Made by a program: the position numbers and the translations under genes
Source of the DNA: an uncultured Paraprevotella sp.
GTDB taxonomy: Bacteria; Bacteroidota; Bacteroidia; Bacteroidales; Bacteroidaceae
Reading direction: 5' to 3'
DNA length: 15,474 nt
Assembly: GCA_910584955.1 (NCBI GenBank)
Contig: CAJUDC010000050.1
Location: 1-15,474 of the forward strand
Shown here: in pieces, positions 12,470-15,474 of the stretch
How the letters are laid out: every line of letters starts with the position of its first letter
Numbering within the stretch: position 1 is the stretch's first letter
The notes under the pieces: model-generated
Database searches by the model: none
The model's input: only the letters and a program-made list of their open reading frames with translations
What the model was told of the DNA's origin: nothing

Positions 12470-15367
12470 CTAGTTGAACAATTCTTCGAACAATTCATCG
12501 TCCGTCATTTCGGCCGGCTCTTTCTCTTCCGGTTCCTGCTCGTCTTCCTCGCGTTGTTCGATGAAGGGCGGTTCGTCCAACATCAGGTCTTCGGGAATCT
12601 GGAGCGGAGCGAATGTTTCGTCATAGAACTTTTTGTAATCGTCGAAACTGAATGACGTGCCTAGCAGAGGTAGGTTCTGTTCCGAGATCAGTACCACGTG
12701 GATGCCTTTCAGGAGAGCGGCCATGTGCGGGTCGGAGAAGAGCTTCTGCGTGTAGGCATGCACTTCGTCAAAGCTCAGGAATCCTTTTACAAGCAGTTCC
12801 GACAAGCCTCTGTCTTTCACGATCTCTATATCGAAATTGCGCACCATGAAACTGGTGAAGTTATAACGTGCCATTTCGTAGAGCAGTTGATCCTCGTCGA
12901 GACTGTTGGTGGGATAGGCCAGCACGAATACGAAACTGGTGTAGCGCTCGTCGTTCAGGCGGGCATCTTGCAAGGCGGAGTCTGCCGCCTCGCTTTGGGC
13001 CCGTCGGCTCCAGATGTTGCTCAGGTCAAATCGTTCGTCGTTCAGGAGGCGTCCTTCCTGCACGCCTTTGACGATGTAGCCGGCCATTTCCGTGATCTCG
13101 TTCTGCGGATATTTCGATACCACTTCTTTAAGTGATACCAGGAAAGAATCCCGTTGCCCGTTATATAATTGGCTCATGGCGCGTATGAACATGAATTTCG
13201 GGCGATGCGCTCCGTTGGGGAAGTCGGTGATTGCCTCCCGATAGTTTCGTTCCACCTCTCCGTATCGTCCGACCTGATAAGCGGCGTATGTGGCTGCATA
13301 CAGTGAATCCTCCAGATGTTTCCCGAATCGCGCGTTACGTTCGTAGTGGGGATTGTTCAGCAGGATTGCGTATTGGCTTTCTGGGAATTGCTCTGTCAGC
13401 CGTTGCTTGTAGACGGCTGCTTCGTCCGGTCTTCCTTCTCGTCCGTTTAGTAGAAACAGATGGTAATATACATCGTCCATCGTTGCGTAATCGGGATATT
13501 CCGTTGCCAGACGCAATAAGGTGCGATAAGCCAGACCAAAGTTTTCCAGTCTTTCCATTTCCAGGATGCCGGCGTGATACAGCCCGTCGCTTAACAGTTG
13601 GTGCGAAGCGGCCAGTTGCTCCTCGGTAAACGGAATTTGTTTCAAATAATATTCGCGCTGGTGCGGATCATTGGCCAGCGAATCCTGAAGTGCCTGGTCC
13701 GTTTCCGTTACTTCGTCGGTTTCCGATGCGATGGAGTCGGTGGTTTCATCGTAGTTGTATGTTCCGAAGTCTTCATTTTGCAGATTCTTTTTGTCGCTGC
13801 GGCGCCAGTTGTCCTCGTTAGGACGTCTCCCCCAACGGCGTTGGAAGTCGGTTTTTCCCTGCATCACTGCAGTCGGGTTGTAAAAATACCACGCGCCTTT
13901 ATTGGCCCCGCTGCCTGCTGCCGGTGTGCCGTTCCCGCGATTGGCGGTTCCCGTACCCGGTGCGTTGGGCTGGCCTGTGGTTACCGGATTACCGTCATTT
14001 TGTGCCGCTGCTTTTTTAGCTTCTTCTTTTTCTTTCTTTTTCAACGCCTCGATAACCCGGTCGATGGCTGCGTTTCGTTGCGCCTCGGGCATCTGAGCCA
14101 GAGCCTGTAGGCTGTCTTGCAGTTTTACGGCGCTCAGATGAGGTTCCAACTCGGTCAGTATCTGCGCTCTGCGTTCGGTTTCTTTGTATGCTTCGTGTTC
14201 TTTATCCAGCAGGCCGGAAGCCCCTGCGTAGCAACGCTGTGCGTTGATATAGTCTTCTTTTTCCCAGTAGATTTCTCCCAGACGTAGCAGTAGCATCGCT
14301 TTGGCAATACCGTTTCGTGTGCTTTTTTCTATACCGGTTTCATAGGCTCCGATGCAATGCGTTGTGTCCGCTTTCGACAGATAGATGTTGCCGATGGCAT
14401 AATACAGTTGGTCGAGATATTCTTTGTTTTTGTCGTTCTTGGCCATTCGTTGCAATCGTTTGATCATTTGCCGGTATTGGCCTTTCGACATCACTTCACT
14501 CTGCAATACGCGGGCGTTGAGGGCCAGTTCGTAGGGCGGATTGCTTCGGATCACTCTTTTCAATGCTTTGTAAGCCTGTGTGTGTTCGCCCGTCTCTCGG
14601 TACAATTGTCCCAAGAGGAAATTCAGGCGGGCACGTAGCTTTTTGCGTTTTTCCTTTTTGGCGGTTTTCTGCAGATACGGAATGGCTTCTTTATATTGAT
14701 GGGTGAGGATCAGGTAGCCGGCATAGGAAGCATCCCGTTCCGCCGCTCCTTGTCGTGACAGGCTGTCGCGTCGGATTTTGTTGAATACATCTTCGGCATC
14801 GTAGGGCCATTCCAGTTCCACATAGCATCGTGCCAGATAGGCTCTGGCTACCGAAACCACATCCGGCTGATTGGCATACAGGCGGATGATGTAATTGAAC
14901 GTAGAGGCTGCTTCAATGAACTCCCCTCGCTGGAATTGCGCTTTTCCCATCAGCAGCCACGCGTGTTTCAGAAATGGGTTGAATTCTTTACGTGCCAAAA
15001 AGGCCTTGTCTTTGTCCGACTTCCGTTTGTTTACGTTTGTTTTGGGGCGGCTTTTGATGGAATGACGTTTGATGGCCTTTTCACATTTGGTAATGGTTGT
15101 CTCGTAATCTCCTTGTCCTAATGTCTGTGTTTTTTTGTTGGCAGGGATGAACATCGGGAGCAATGTCGTGTAGTCGTCGGTATGCCCGTTTTCCTGGGCT
15201 TCAAGTCCGGCCTTGTAGGCTTCGCTGCCGTTGAAGTACGTATTATATTTGGCTGTCACGGCATGATAGAAACGACTGCCCGACGTGTTCTTCTTGGTTG
15301 AACACGCTGTAAAGGTTCCGGCTGTCAACCCTACTGCGAGAATATATGAAATGACCTTCCTTAACAT
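12470..15367 (-). CDS. porW: PorW/SprE-type TPR lipoprotein of the type IX secretion/gliding system
   Basis: This 965-residue protein starts with a lipoprotein signal peptide ending in FTAC (Cys22). PorW/SprE-like features follow: SRFYHAVTAKYNTYFNGSEA near the N-terminus, then a long TPR-rich helical region (about 100-430 and again in the second half). A basic, Lys/Glu-rich coiled stretch leads to a low-complexity Gly/Asn/Pro/Ala linker (about 450-490). The conserved motif WYFYNPTAVMQGK with FQRRWGRRPNEDNW follows near 490-525. A conserved C-terminal part (ISEQNLPLLG near 890-900) is followed by an acidic tail of about 30 residues ending EELFEELFN-like. In P. gingivalis and Flavobacterium, PorW/SprE is an envelope lipoprotein needed for T9SS and gliding. 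Adjacency to porX supports the call. Confidence 0.9.
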   Translation of the reverse strand: MLRKVISYILAVGLTAGTFTACSTKKNTSGSRFYHAVTAKYNTYFNGSEAYKAGLEAQENGHTDDYTTLLPMFIPANKKTQTLGQGDYETTITKCEKAIKRHSIKSRPKTNVNKRKSDKDKAFLARKEFNPFLKHAWLLMGKAQFQRGEFIEAASTFNYIIRLYANQPDVVSVARAYLARCYVELEWPYDAEDVFNKIRRDSLSRQGAAERDASYAGYLILTHQYKEAIPYLQKTAKKEKRKKLRARLNFLLGQLYRETGEHTQAYKALKRVIRSNPPYELALNARVLQSEVMSKGQYRQMIKRLQRMAKNDKNKEYLDQLYYAIGNIYLSKADTTHCIGAYETGIEKSTRNGIAKAMLLLRLGEIYWEKEDYINAQRCYAGASGLLDKEHEAYKETERRAQILTELEPHLSAVKLQDSLQALAQMPEAQRNAAIDRVIEALKKKEKEEAKKAAAQNDGNPVTTGQPNAPGTGTANRGNGTPAAGSGANKGAWYFYNPTAVMQGKTDFQRRWGRRPNEDNWRRSDKKNLQNEDFGTYNYDETTDSIASETDEVTETDQALQDSLANDPHQREYYLKQIPFTEEQLAASHQLLSDGLYHAGILEMERLENFGLAYRTLLRLATEYPDYATMDDVYYHLFLLNGREGRPDEAAVYKQRLTEQFPESQYAILLNNPHYERNARFGKHLEDSLYAATYAAYQVGRYGEVERNYREAITDFPNGAHRPKFMFIRAMSQLYNGQRDSFLVSLKEVVSKYPQNEITEMAGYIVKGVQEGRLLNDERFDLSNIWSRRAQSEAADSALQDARLNDERYTSFVFVLAYPTNSLDEDQLLYEMARYNFTSFMVRNFDIEIVKDRGLSELLVKGFLSFDEVHAYTQKLFSDPHMAALLKGIHVVLISEQNLPLLGTSFSFDDYKKFYDETFAPLQIPEDLMLDEPPFIEQREEDEQEPEEKEPAEMTDDELFEELFN

Positions 15368-15405
15368 GCTGGTTTTATTAAAAGAAAAACAAGAAAATAG
15401 CGTTT

Positions 15406-15474
15406 TTATTGCCCGGAAGGCTTGTTAAATAATGTTTGTCCTACATTGCAAAAGGCATAGATTACGATGGAGAC
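15406..15474 (-). CDS. C-terminal end of an unidentified gene upstream of porW
   Basis: On the minus strand the frame is open from the window edge to a TAA at 15406-15408, encoding 22 residues that begin VSIVIYAFCN and end FNKPSGQ. The hydrophobic start could be the end of a membrane protein, but too little is visible to name it. The stop is 38 nt before the porW-like ATG and no Bacteroidetes -7 box is evident in that gap, so porW-porX-tsaE may be transcribed together with this gene. Confidence 0.4.
   Translation of the reverse strand, partial: VSIVIYAFCNVGQTLFNKPSGQ

Overview
The window looks like a chromosomal segment of a Bacteroidales bacterium, most likely Parabacteroides-like. That assignment is an inference from gene content. 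The supporting signs are two type IX secretion (T9SS) regulators or components (PorX, PorW/SprE), a T9SS type A sorting-signal-like C-terminus, Bacteroidetes families (DUF2490, a BirA with a Bacteroidetes-style active-site loop), poor Shine-Dalgarno sequences, and perfect matches to the Bacteroidetes -7 promoter box (TAnnTTTG). No rRNA, tRNA, CRISPR array, transposase or phage gene was seen.

Layout. (1) 2-1344, plus strand: the 3' part of birA (biotin protein ligase), then pyrH (UMP kinase), ending in a bidirectional hairpin terminator. (2) 1481-2344, minus: a secreted DUF2059-type protein. (3) 2345-2992: about 650 bp without a convincing gene. It holds a GC-rich patch of palindromes and a roughly 22-nt degenerate repeat, an AT-rich stretch, and a strong hairpin. 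(4) 2993-7085, minus: a compact five-gene operon. In order of transcription it encodes a VTC-type polyphosphate polymerase-domain protein, a DUF4956 membrane protein, a DUF2490 outer-membrane barrel, a small exported protein with a T9SS-like tail, and an exported beta-helix protein of the Cthe_2159 carbohydrate-binding type. (5) 7303-10317, plus: frr, rsgA, nfeD-like and floA, ending in a textbook bidirectional terminator. (6) 10459-15367, minus: porW/sprE-like lipoprotein, porX and tsaE as one operon, preceded by the last codons of another minus-strand gene.

How it works together. Regions 1 and 5 are housekeeping genes (biotin transfer, UTP supply, ribosome recycling, 30S maturation) plus a membrane-microdomain pair (NfeD/flotillin). 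pyrH and frr, neighbours in many bacteria, are separated here by about 6 kb holding regions 2-4.

The most interesting unit is region 4. It combines a nucleotide-using polymer-synthesising enzyme fold, a multi-pass membrane protein, an outer-membrane barrel and two exported proteins. This resembles a synthesis-to-surface pathway for an unknown anionic polymer or surface modification, but that reading is a hypothesis. The T9SS-like tail in region 4 and the T9SS control genes in region 6 suggest that part of the pathway may be delivered through T9SS.
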